The notes under the pieces were generated by a model. The model made no database searches. It was not told the origin of the DNA and saw only the letters and a list, made by a program, of their open reading frames with translations. 5,708 bases of DNA from CAYMFD01 sp964389475. GTDB lineage: Bacteria > Bacteroidota > Bacteroidia > Chitinophagales > Saprospiraceae. The DNA is taken from the NCBI GenBank assembly GCA_964389475.1, contig CAYMFD010000166.1, forward strand, positions 1 to 5,708, given 5' to 3'. The stretch's first letter is position 1. Each line of letters begins with the position of its first letter. A program made the position numbers and the translations under genes. Below, one piece after another: positions 1 to 5,708 of the stretch.

Positions 1-344
1 GATATTTTGTTTCGTCTTCAAGGTCTTATTGGTAGTTTTTACTCGTTCTTGACAGGGTAGCGTAGCCATTGACTTGGGGTTTGCCGCAAGGCGGATAGAA
101 CCTCGGCAACGCTAACGTAGGTCGAGAAAAGAGAAAAGAGAAATCGAGATTTAGAGAGAAGAGAGGTAGAGAGCTCTACGTTGAAATCTCAGACTTAAGG
201 CCAGTCGCGCTTATCCGCCATCGACTTCAAAATAAAAAGTCATGGTAATATCTCCAGATGGATAGTCTTCATCCACTGTTATCAGCAAAGAACCATATTC
301 TCAATTATTTCTCATTAGACAAATTTCCTATGGGAACATATACC
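1..344. other. Non-coding region upstream of the ccmD-gdh unit
   Basis: No convincing gene lies in this stretch. On the + strand the first 57 bases are open in frame 1 up to a TAG at 58-60, which could be the end of a gene lying to the left, but the 19 residues are not recognisable. On the - strand a frame is open from about 188 down to a TAA near 31-33 without an ATG, and half of it is low-complexity Ser/Leu/Phe read from the purine tract. Inverted repeats are present: GCC-GCAA-GGC at 83-92 inside GGTT/AACC (78-81 with 99-102), GGCGGATA/TATCCGCC (90-97 with 212-219), AACGTAG/CTACGTT (114-120 with 176-182) and GAGATTT/AAATCTC (146-152 with 184-190). The last two cross each other, so they cannot all form in one nested fold. 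No terminator-like T run is seen. Confidence 0.6.
124..173. repeat. Purine-rich tract with a heptamer repeat
   Basis: About 50 bases are almost entirely A and G on the + strand. The first part is three near-identical heptamers, GAGAAAA, GAGAAAA and GAGAAAT (124-144). A looser AGAGAG-rich segment follows (153-173), ending in the palindrome GAGCTC (171-176). This is a low-complexity tract of unknown role. It may be a simple-sequence expansion or a stiff, unstructured leader segment. Confidence 0.6.
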
Positions 345-352
345 TACATTTG
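345..352 (+). promoter_or_regulatory. Bacteroidota-type -7 promoter element
   Basis: TACATTTG matches exactly the TAnnTTTG -7 element known from Bacteroidota sigma-ABfr promoters. Transcription would begin near 357-360, giving a leader of only about 12 nt before the ATG at 371, and this leader has no Shine-Dalgarno sequence, which is common in the phylum. No good TTG-type -33 element is seen 19-21 bases upstream, so the call rests on the -7 match and its position. It also argues against translation starting at the TTG at 350-352, which lies inside the element. Confidence 0.55.
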
Positions 353-370
353 CACAGACAAACTTACCTT

Positions 371-580
371 ATGAGACGTATTGTAGCGCTGCCATTTCTA
401 GTGTTATCTACCATGACCTTACATGCCCAGCAGCCGGCCATCGACTTCCTATCGAGGATAGGTGAGATCTACGTGGTCGTAGCCTGTATCGCCGTCATAT
501 TTCTGGGCATCGTCTTTTACCTCGTGAGGCTTGATTCTAAACTTACCAAACTAGAACAACATATTAACGATGAGCAGTAA
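371..580 (+). CDS. ccmD: CcmD-like small membrane protein (cytochrome c maturation)
   Basis: This encodes a 69-residue protein. Residues 1-19 form a signal-peptide-like segment (MRR start, hydrophobic core, LHA before QQ). A short periplasmic stretch follows, then one membrane helix at about 33-52 (IYVVVACIAVIFLGIVFYLV), then a charged tail with LDSKLTKLEQ. The order of signal, GEIYVVVAxxxxIFLGIxxYL and RLDxKLxKLE is what I know from proteins annotated as the CcmD family in Bacteroidota. CcmD in characterised systems is a small membrane protein that helps release holo-CcmE from the CcmC haem-handling complex; this role is transferred by family, not shown here. The ATG at 371 is preferred over a TTG at 350, because the TTG falls in the promoter element and would place seven polar residues before the signal peptide. 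The gene overlaps the start of the glutamate dehydrogenase by 11 nt, so the two are probably co-transcribed and translationally coupled. No other ccm gene is in view. Alternatively it is an unrelated small bitopic protein. Confidence 0.72.
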   Translation: MRRIVALPFLVLSTMTLHAQQPAIDFLSRIGEIYVVVACIAVIFLGIVFYLVRLDSKLTKLEQHINDEQ

Positions 581-1997
581 ACAAGCAAGTTTTTTCGCGA
601 GTGTGTCGCGAAACTTTGACAAAGCTGCCGCTCACACAGAGTACCCCAAGGGACTACTAGACCAGATAAAGGCCTGTAACTCTGTGTATGAAATGCGGTT
701 TCCCGTAAAGATCAACGGCGAATACGAGGTAATAGAAGCTTACCGGGTGCAGCACAGTCATCACCGACTACCTACTAAAGGGGGTATTAGATTTTCTCAC
801 CTGGTCAACAGTGATGAGGTCAAGGCACTAGCCGCTCTCATGACGTACAAGTGTGCTATCGTCGATGTACCTTTCGGTGGTGCCAAAGGTGGTGTCAAGG
901 TATCACCCCGCAAGTATAACGAAGTACAACTCCAGGCGATCACACGTCGATATACGACAGAGCTGATCCGCAAAAATTTTATAGGACCATCTGTGGATGT
1001 ACCCGCTCCCGATTATGGGACAGGTGCTAGAGAGATGGCATGGATACTCGATACGTACATGACCTTTAAGGGCGGTACGGAGATAGACGCCGTGGGTTGT
1101 GTGACGGGTAAGCCTGTCAGTCAGAATGGTGTCCGTGGTAGAGAGGAGGCGACCGGTCGTGGGGTATTCTACGGTCTACGCGAACTGTTTGATAATGAGC
1201 ACTTCTGCAAGCAGATGGGTGTGGACATGGGTATTGCTGGCAAGACGATGGTTATACAGGGCCTAGGTAACGTAGGATCCTTCACGGGTACCATCAGTAT
1301 CGAGGAAGGTGACGTCATTGTAGTCGGTGTAAGTGAGATCGAGGGTACTATCTATACGGATGATGGTAGTGGTATCGATATCGCAGCGCTTAAGGAATTT
1401 AAGGCAGAGACGGGGTCGATACTAGGCTTCCCTGGTACCAAGACCATGGAGGAACGGGACGACTGGTTGACTATAGACTGCGACATACTCGTACCAGCAG
1501 CACTAGAGTCTGTACTACATAAGGACAATGCTCACAGAGTAAACTGTAAGGTCATAGGTGAGGCTGCCAATGGTCCTATCACCGCCGACGCAGAGCAGAT
1601 ATTGCTCGATAAGGGAGTGATCATTATGCCTGATATGTACCTCAATGCGGGTGGTGTGACGGTATCGTACTTCGAGTGGCTCAAGAATCTCTCGCACATG
1701 CGATTTGGCCGGATGGACAAGCGCTTTAATCAGAACATGTATGGTAATCTTGTCAAGGTCGTAGAAAACCTAACAGGTAAGACTGTATCTAGCCAAGAGC
1801 GAGGTATGCTCGTACGTGGTGCGGACGAAGTTGATCTAGTACGGTCAGGTCTAGAGGAGACGATGATCTCTAGCTTTCACCAGATCATAGAATCGTATCA
1901 CGCTAAAGACAGTATTAAGGATCTGCGTACTGCAGCCTTCGTTACCTCTCTCAACAAGGTAGCAAGTGATTATATCACCTTGGGAGTATTCCCATGA
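570..1997 (+). CDS. gdhA: Glutamate dehydrogenase, GLUD1-like hexameric class
   Basis: This 475-residue cytoplasmic enzyme interconverts glutamate with 2-oxoglutarate and ammonia using NAD(P). The N-terminal substrate domain carries LPTKGGIRFS (K70), TYK (K94) and the signature VPFGGAKGG with the catalytic lysine K106. The spacing K70/K94/K106 equals that of the three active-site lysines in the Clostridium symbiosum enzyme. PAPDYGTG gives the likely catalytic D148, and SQNGVRGREEATGRG follows at 184-198. The Rossmann fold has GLGNVG at 231-236. The stretches GSILGFPG, CDILVPAA, GEAANGPIT and PDMYLNAGGVTVSYFEWLKNLSH resemble animal GLUD1 much more than the short bacterial GdhA. Between about 376 and 426 there is extra sequence where animal enzymes carry the antenna. 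The C-terminus DLRTAAFVTSLNKV is typical. Cofactor preference cannot be read with confidence. The ATG lies inside the end of ccmD, and a strong terminator follows the stop by about 30 nt, so this is the last gene of the unit. Confidence 0.95.
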   Translation: MSSKQASFFASVSRNFDKAAAHTEYPKGLLDQIKACNSVYEMRFPVKINGEYEVIEAYRVQHSHHRLPTKGGIRFSHLVNSDEVKALAALMTYKCAIVDVPFGGAKGGVKVSPRKYNEVQLQAITRRYTTELIRKNFIGPSVDVPAPDYGTGAREMAWILDTYMTFKGGTEIDAVGCVTGKPVSQNGVRGREEATGRGVFYGLRELFDNEHFCKQMGVDMGIAGKTMVIQGLGNVGSFTGTISIEEGDVIVVGVSEIEGTIYTDDGSGIDIAALKEFKAETGSILGFPGTKTMEERDDWLTIDCDILVPAALESVLHKDNAHRVNCKVIGEAANGPITADAEQILLDKGVIIMPDMYLNAGGVTVSYFEWLKNLSHMRFGRMDKRFNQNMYGNLVKVVENLTGKTVSSQERGMLVRGADEVDLVRSGLEETMISSFHQIIESYHAKDSIKDLRTAAFVTSLNKVASDYITLGVFP

Positions 1998-2025
1998 TGC
2001 AAATACAGTATAAGACATAAATAAG

Positions 2026-2058
2026 AAAGGGGATGATTGCGACGATCATCCCCTTTTT
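2026..2058 (+). terminator. Rho-independent terminator, probably bidirectional
   Basis: A perfect 12-bp stem, AAAGGGGATGAT (2026-2037) with ATCATCCCCTTT (2045-2056), encloses a 7-nt loop and ends in a run of five T (2054-2058) on the + strand. It begins 29 nt after the gdh stop codon. Read on the - strand, the stem is followed by TTTCTTATTTAT, so it can also end the convergent transcript from the DUF2383 gene, whose stop lies about 50 nt away. Confidence 0.93.
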
Positions 2059-2107
2059 ATGGTTTAGGTCAGATTGTTATCCGTATGCCTTAAGTCCCAC
2101 AGGTGTA

Positions 2108-2569
2108 CTAGCTGACTGGCTCTAAGGCAAAGCAGGTCTTAAGCGTAGATATTGATGCTAATTCTTGTTCTATTGCTTTCTGCTGATCTACCAAGGTCTT
2201 TCTGATCGTCGGGTCTAGTACGACGTCTTCGAATACCTTATCATAATCAGAAATTAAAGTTTCAGCACCGCGATTGATCTCTGCGCTGATACTCTCATAG
2301 GTGTCTGCAAAGTGATTGACTTTGAGGTCAATGAGGGTTCTATGCAACTCTCCGAGTATACTTGTCTTTACCTCGGCTGAGTGCCCCAGTGATCTTACAT
2401 GTGTTTCTAGTTTTCGATGCATCTCGTGACGTTCGTCTGCCCTTTCTTGCATCTTTTCTTTTAGGTCCACAAACCTGGTTGCCTTCTTGATCTCCAGATA
2501 ACCTTTTTCTGAGTCTTGGAGTCTTATAATTAAATCTTGTAGTGCCGAAACCTGTCGTTCGTTATTCAT
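2108..2569 (-). CDS. DUF2383 / PA2169-family four-helix-bundle protein
   Basis: This encodes 153 residues from the ATG at 2569, predicted to be cytoplasmic and almost entirely helical, with no signal peptide or membrane segment. The start region VSALQDLIIRLQDSEKGYLE, an acidic/basic helical middle, GELHRTLIDLK at residues 73-83 and a following helix with AEINRGAETLISDYDKVFED match the pattern I know for DUF2383 (PA2169 family, ferritin-like four-helix bundle). The tail from about 115 is another helix ending in an unconserved TCFALEPVS. The function of the family is unknown; members often sit near stress genes, but no metal-binding set of residues can be claimed here. An in-frame ATG at 2617 would add 16 residues (TSMIYHAITSPKHMI and so on) that do not resemble the family start, so MNNERQ was chosen; an ATG at 2575 is also possible. 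The gene is 142 nt downstream of mutS on the same strand, and whether it has its own promoter is unclear. Confidence 0.85.
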   Translation of the reverse strand: MNNERQVSALQDLIIRLQDSEKGYLEIKKATRFVDLKEKMQERADERHEMHRKLETHVRSLGHSAEVKTSILGELHRTLIDLKVNHFADTYESISAEINRGAETLISDYDKVFEDVVLDPTIRKTLVDQQKAIEQELASISTLKTCFALEPVS

Positions 2570-2648
2570 TATCATGTGTTTAGGTGAAGTAATAGCATGG
2601 TAAATCATGCTTGTCACTGTTCTTACTAGATAATGCGAGGTCTTGTTC

Positions 2649-2666
2649 GATCAGCCTTGTCTGATC
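2649..2666. promoter_or_regulatory. Short dyad between mutS and the DUF2383 gene
   Basis: GATCAG (2649-2654) and CTGATC (2661-2666) form a perfect 6-bp inverted repeat around a 6-nt centre. It lies about 80 nt before the DUF2383 start and about 45 nt after the mutS stop. There is no T run, so it is not a standard terminator; it could be an operator or a chance dyad. Just upstream on the - strand, TACACTTTG (2672-2680) resembles the TAnnTTTG -7 element with one extra base, a weak candidate promoter for the DUF2383 gene. Confidence 0.3.
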
Positions 2667-2711
2667 TGGTGCAAAGTGTATTGATAGGATACCTAATTCG
2701 GTTCGTTCTAC

Positions 2712-5342
2712 CTACTCCCCCTCCAGCATTTTCTTCAGCTCATGCAGGCGCATCATACAGTCGATAGGCGTCATGCTGTTGAGGTCCAGCGACTGGATTA
2801 CCTCACGGAGCTCGTTGCCTACGGGGTCTACGCTTTCGAATATGCTGAGCTGCATATTGGACGCCTGAGGTAGGTCGGCTAGGGCTTTCTTGGCTCCAGC
2901 CTGACCTTGGTCGATGCTCTTTTTTTCTAGCTCGACGAGGAGCTCTGCTGCTCTGGTGATAATGGACCTAGGCATGCCGGCCATCTTGGCGACGTGTATG
3001 CCGAAACTATGGTGACTGCCGCCCTCGACTAGCTTACGCAAAAAGATGACCCGCTTGCCTACCTCCTTGGTGGCGACGTTGTAGTTTTTGATCCGCTCGT
3101 ACTTACTGGCCAGCTCATTGAGCTCGTGGTAGTGTGTGGCGAATAGTGTCTTGGGTTTCGCCTTGTCGTTATTGTGTAGGTACTCCGCTAGTGACCAGGC
3201 GATCGATATACCATCGTAGGTGCTGGTACCTCGACCTATCTCGTCTAGGAGTATGAGGGACCGATCCGATATATTATTCATGATAGAGGCCGTCTCGTTC
3301 ATCTCTAGCATGAAGGTCGACTCACCACTGCTGATATTATCGCTAGCACCGACCCTGGTAAATACCTTGTCTACAATGCCGACTCTCGCCATCTGTGCTG
3401 GTACGTAGGATCCCATCTGCGCCATCAGGGTGATCAGTGCGGTCTGCCGGAGTACGGCCGACTTACCTGACATGTTGGGTCCCGTGATCATCATGATCTG
3501 GGTGTCGTCATTGCTGAGGAGTATATCATTGGGTATATATTGCTCCTCGAGACTTAGCTGCTGCTCGATGACGGGGTGCCGGCCCTCCTTGATCTCCAGT
3601 ACGGTACTGTCGTCGACGATGGGTTTGGTGTAACCATTTTTGTAAGCGACCTTGGCAAATGACATCGTGCAGTCGATACTGGCGATGGCCTTGGCATTGG
3701 TCTGGATAGGCTCTATGAATGTGCCTAGCTTGACGACTAGCTCTGCGAATAGTTGCTCCTCCAATACCTGGATCTTGTCTTGAGCGGACAGTATCTTACT
3801 CTCGAGCTCTTTGAGTTCTTCGGTGACGTAGCGTTCTGCATTGGTGAGGGACTGCTTGCGGATCCACGCCTCTGGTACCAGACCTGAGTTCTTATACTTA
3901 TTGGACACCTCTAGGTAGTAGCCAAATACATTGTTGAATCCTATCTTAAGACTCGTAATACCTGTGGCTGCAGACTCCCGCTGTTGTATATCCACGAGGA
4001 TCGACTTGCTGTCCGTCGTGATAGACCGGAGTTCGTCTAGCTCGGCGTGGTAGCCATCTCGTATGGCATTGCCCTTGCTGAGTACGGCTGGTGCCTCTTC
4101 GTGTACGGCCGTTGCGATTAGGTCTCGAGCAGCCTGACAATCGTGTATCTTTTCGCCTAGCAGCATGAGGTCGTCTTGCCCGGTGCTGATCAACGCTTCC
4201 TTGATGGGTATGATGGCATCTAGGGACTTGCGCAGTTGGAGTACTTCACGCGGATTGATCTTTTCCATCGCTACCTTACCCACTATCCGCTCTAGATCGC
4301 CGATCTGCCGCAGTGAGGCGTCGATCGTCTCGATCGTGTCCTGGTGCTCGTACATGTAGCTGACCATCTGCAGGCGTACATTGATCTTGTCAACATTAAG
4401 CATCGGCAGTAGTACCCACTTGCGCAGTAGTCTCGCTCCCATGGGCGAGGTCGTCTTGTCGAGTATGTTGATCAGGGGTATGCCCGTATCATGCTGACTG
4501 CTGACGAGCTCCAGATTACGGACCGTAAATCGATCTAGCCATACGTACTGATCATTCTGTATGCGAGCGATATGGCTGATGTGCTTGATGCGGTCGTTCT
4601 GCGTAGACTCTAGATAGTGCAGGGCGGCGCCGGCAGCTACCTGGGCGAGCGGCATATCTTCTACTCCGTACCCTTTGAGGTTCTCGACCTCAAATAAATT
4701 GGTGATCTGCTCCCGACCATAGTCATAGGAGTATATCCAGTCCTCGAGTGGGTAGTGGTAGTAGGCCTCCCCGAATACCTTGCTGTAGTCCTTGCTCCGC
4801 CCACGGCTGATCAGGACTTCCGACGGGTGCATGGCGTGCAGTAGTTTTTCGAGGCCTGTGATGGTCTCCTCGCTCACCAGAAATTCGCCCGTACTGATGT
4901 CTATAAAGGCTACACCGTGTATACCCTTACTACCGAAGTGGATGGAGGCGAGATAGTTATTCTGCTTATGGTTAAGGATGGTATCATCGATGGTGACACC
5001 AGGCGTTACGACATCTGTGACACCACGCTTGACGATCTTCTTCTCTTTGCTAGGCTTCTCGAGCTGCTCGCATATGGCTACCCGGTAACCCGCTCGGACT
5101 AGCTTGGGCAGGTATACGTCTACACTGTGATAGGGAAATCCTGCTAGCTCCACATCGCTACCTCCATTATTACGGCTAGTAAGGACGATGTTGAGCACCT
5201 CTGCGGCCTTGACGGCATCTTCGCCGAAGGTCTCGTAGAAGTCACCTACACGAAAAAGTAGTATTGCGTCGGGATGCTTGCTTTTGACCTCAGCGTATTG
5301 CTGCATGAGGGGTGTTACCTTCTTGGATTTACTCTTTGCCAA
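2712..5342 (-). CDS. mutS: DNA mismatch repair protein MutS
   Basis: This 876-residue protein binds mismatches and small loops and starts repair with MutL. The mismatch-binding domain carries RVGDFYETF with the wedge F35 and E37. The connector and core/lever domains follow (roughly 130-560), including GFNNVFGYYLEVSN, which is typical of the clamp. The ATPase domain has Walker A GPNMSGKS at 621-628, Walker B ILLDEIGRGTST at about 697-708 and ATHYHEL at 735-741. QLSIF at 831-835 fits the beta-clamp-binding motif. The C-terminus ends in an RLHELKKMLEG helix. Length and all key residues are normal, so the gene looks intact. The first codon is TTG: no ATG or GTG lies between it and the upstream in-frame stop at 5391-5393, and the next ATG would remove 12 residues, including MAKSKSKKVTPL, which resembles the usual Bacteroidota MutS start. 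No Shine-Dalgarno sequence is seen. A weak -7-like TATCTTCG lies on the - strand at 5373-5380. No terminator separates mutS from the DUF2383 gene. Confidence 0.97.
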   Translation of the reverse strand: MAKSKSKKVTPLMQQYAEVKSKHPDAILLFRVGDFYETFGEDAVKAAEVLNIVLTSRNNGGSDVELAGFPYHSVDVYLPKLVRAGYRVAICEQLEKPSKEKKIVKRGVTDVVTPGVTIDDTILNHKQNNYLASIHFGSKGIHGVAFIDISTGEFLVSEETITGLEKLLHAMHPSEVLISRGRSKDYSKVFGEAYYHYPLEDWIYSYDYGREQITNLFEVENLKGYGVEDMPLAQVAAGAALHYLESTQNDRIKHISHIARIQNDQYVWLDRFTVRNLELVSSQHDTGIPLINILDKTTSPMGARLLRKWVLLPMLNVDKINVRLQMVSYMYEHQDTIETIDASLRQIGDLERIVGKVAMEKINPREVLQLRKSLDAIIPIKEALISTGQDDLMLLGEKIHDCQAARDLIATAVHEEAPAVLSKGNAIRDGYHAELDELRSITTDSKSILVDIQQRESAATGITSLKIGFNNVFGYYLEVSNKYKNSGLVPEAWIRKQSLTNAERYVTEELKELESKILSAQDKIQVLEEQLFAELVVKLGTFIEPIQTNAKAIASIDCTMSFAKVAYKNGYTKPIVDDSTVLEIKEGRHPVIEQQLSLEEQYIPNDILLSNDDTQIMMITGPNMSGKSAVLRQTALITLMAQMGSYVPAQMARVGIVDKVFTRVGASDNISSGESTFMLEMNETASIMNNISDRSLILLDEIGRGTSTYDGISIAWSLAEYLHNNDKAKPKTLFATHYHELNELASKYERIKNYNVATKEVGKRVIFLRKLVEGGSHHSFGIHVAKMAGMPRSIITRAAELLVELEKKSIDQGQAGAKKALADLPQASNMQLSIFESVDPVGNELREVIQSLDLNSMTPIDCMMRLHELKKMLEGE

Positions 5343-5390
5343 TGGATATGGAGGGTTGGTCTGTATGTATGGCGAAGATAGTGTTTCACT

Positions 5391-5585
5391 TTATAAGCTC
5401 AGCGCCTGATCGATCCATGCGGACAGATAGGCACCAGCGTAGTAAGGAATATTGAGTAGGCGGTACTTTTTTCCCTTGCGTGTGGTGAGTTGTTCGATAG
5501 AGGGGTAATCTCGATACGAAAACTCACAAATACGGGGTAAATAATGGTCTTTTGACTTACAAATAAGGGGTAAATACTGACGATT
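5391..5585 (-). pseudogene. Possible decayed 3' end of an unknown gene
   Basis: A frame of 64 codons is open between a TAG at 5586-5588 and a TAA at 5391-5393, in the same phase as mutS. It has no ATG, GTG or TTG start, so it cannot be an ordinary gene as it stands. Its last 39 residues (codons 5394-5510) read like genuine protein, containing EQLTTRKGKKYRLL and then NIPYYAGAYLSAWIDQALSL before the stop. The earlier part is made of the 33-bp repeats and reads YLPLICKSKDHYLPRICEFSYR. I do not recognise a family. It may be the tail of a gene whose front has been lost or overwritten by repeats, or a chance open frame. Confidence 0.25.
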
Positions 5586-5609
5586 CTACTCACAAATAAG
5601 GGGTAAGTA
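5522..5609. repeat. Three 22-bp direct repeats at a 33-bp period
   Basis: Copies lie at 5522-5543, 5555-5576 and 5588-5609. The shared core is ACAAATAAGGGGTAA, with one C for A in the first copy; 19 of 22 positions are identical in all three. The two 11-bp spacers (5544-5554 and 5577-5587) are unrelated to each other. A weaker partial match, AGGGGTAA at 5501-5508, sits 32 bp before the equivalent bases of the first copy. The period equals about three helical turns and also 11 codons. The sites lie about 180-270 bp upstream of mutS. Confidence 0.9.
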
Positions 5610-5618
5610 GCGATGTAG

Positions 5619-5630
5619 ACTCCTAGGAGT
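5619..5630. promoter_or_regulatory. 12-bp perfect palindrome
   Basis: ACTCCTAGGAGT is its own reverse complement. It lies 9 bp beyond the last 22-bp repeat and 23 bp before the octamer array. It could be a dimeric regulator site for a gene to the right of the window or for mutS. No direct evidence of function exists. Confidence 0.35.
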
Positions 5631-5653
5631 GACTGAAATGACCTACTTCGCAG

Positions 5654-5708
5654 CCTACTAACCTACTAACCTACTAACCTACTAACCCAATAACCTACTA
5701 ACCTACTA
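5654..5708. repeat. Tandem CCTACTAA octamer array, cut by the window end
   Basis: Seven consecutive 8-bp units start at 5654: CCTACTAA four times, one variant CCCAATAA at 5686-5693, one more perfect unit and a partial unit reaching the last base. Read on the - strand the unit is TTAGTAGG. The array continues beyond the window, so total length is unknown. An 8-bp unit changes reading frame with each gain or loss, but no gene is seen across it here. Confidence 0.95.

Larger units (their letters stand above)
5343..5708. other. Region upstream of mutS, no intact gene
   Basis: No intact gene is supported here. Going away from mutS, the region holds a weak -7-like element (TATCTTCG on the - strand, 5373-5380, one mismatch to TAnnTTTG, no clear -33), a possible decayed gene end, three 22-bp direct repeats, a 12-bp palindrome and an octamer array that runs off the right edge. 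An overlapping - strand frame from a GTG at 5593 to a TGA at 5399 (64 codons) has a poorly protein-like second half and was not called. The + strand has frequent stops. Confidence 0.6.

Noticed and set aside
31..188. An open - strand frame through the purine tract
   Set aside because: It has no ATG, and half of it is low-complexity Ser/Leu/Phe produced by the A/G-rich tract.
258..374. A 38-codon + strand frame (starting MDSLHPLL) that ends in an ATGA overlap with the ccmD start
   Set aside because: It spans the likely promoter element, shows no recognisable family and has no ribosome-binding site; the ATGA overlap alone is weak evidence.
2570..2617. A 16-residue N-terminal extension of the DUF2383 protein
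   Set aside because: The extension does not resemble the family start, whereas MNNERQVSALQDLI does.
3946..4140. Open frames inside mutS and gdh on other frames and strands
   Set aside because: They lie entirely within strongly supported genes, lack recognisable domains and are expected as frame shadows.
5399..5593. A 64-codon - strand frame beginning at GTG with YPLFVS repeats
   Set aside because: The start is inside a repeat copy and the second half (HAREKSTAYSIFLTT and so on) does not look like protein, while the overlapping mutS-phase frame does.
5522..5609. Mini CRISPR array
   Set aside because: Spacers are only 11 bp, there are only three units and no cas gene is nearby.

Overview
The window looks like a chromosomal stretch from a member of the Bacteroidota with mid-range GC. 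The evidence is a perfect TAnnTTTG-type -7 promoter element placed a few bases before a start codon, the absence of clear Shine-Dalgarno sequences, a CcmD-like small membrane protein of the kind annotated in this phylum, and a MutS whose N-terminus resembles Bacteroidota MutS. A Saprospiria-like lineage is only a guess. No mobile element, CRISPR array, tRNA or rRNA was found.

Layout: 1-344 is a non-coding leader region with a purine-rich, partly 7-bp-repetitive tract and scattered inverted repeats. A promoter at 345-352 drives a two-gene unit on the + strand: a 69-aa CcmD-like protein (371-580) overlapping by 11 nt a 475-aa glutamate dehydrogenase of the GLUD1-like hexameric class (570-1997). 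A 12-bp-stem terminator (2026-2058) sits between this unit and the convergent - strand genes and can plausibly stop transcription from both sides. On the - strand, mutS (2712-5342, apparent TTG start) is followed by a 153-aa DUF2383/PA2169-type four-helix-bundle protein (2108-2569).

The region upstream of mutS (5343-5708) is the least ordinary part. It holds three copies of a 22-bp sequence at an exact 33-bp period (5522-5609), a 12-bp perfect palindrome (5619-5630) and a tandem array of CCTACTAA octamers running off the right edge (5654-5708). A 64-codon open frame without a start codon (5391-5585, - strand), whose last part reads like real protein, may be the remnant of a gene.

Functionally the window joins unrelated housekeeping jobs: cytochrome c maturation or haem handling, glutamate/2-oxoglutarate interconversion, a probable stress-type helical protein and DNA mismatch repair. 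I see no convincing undescribed multi-gene system. The most worthwhile leads are the 33-bp-period repeats and octamer array near mutS, the ccmD-gdh coupling and the antenna-like insertion in the dehydrogenase.
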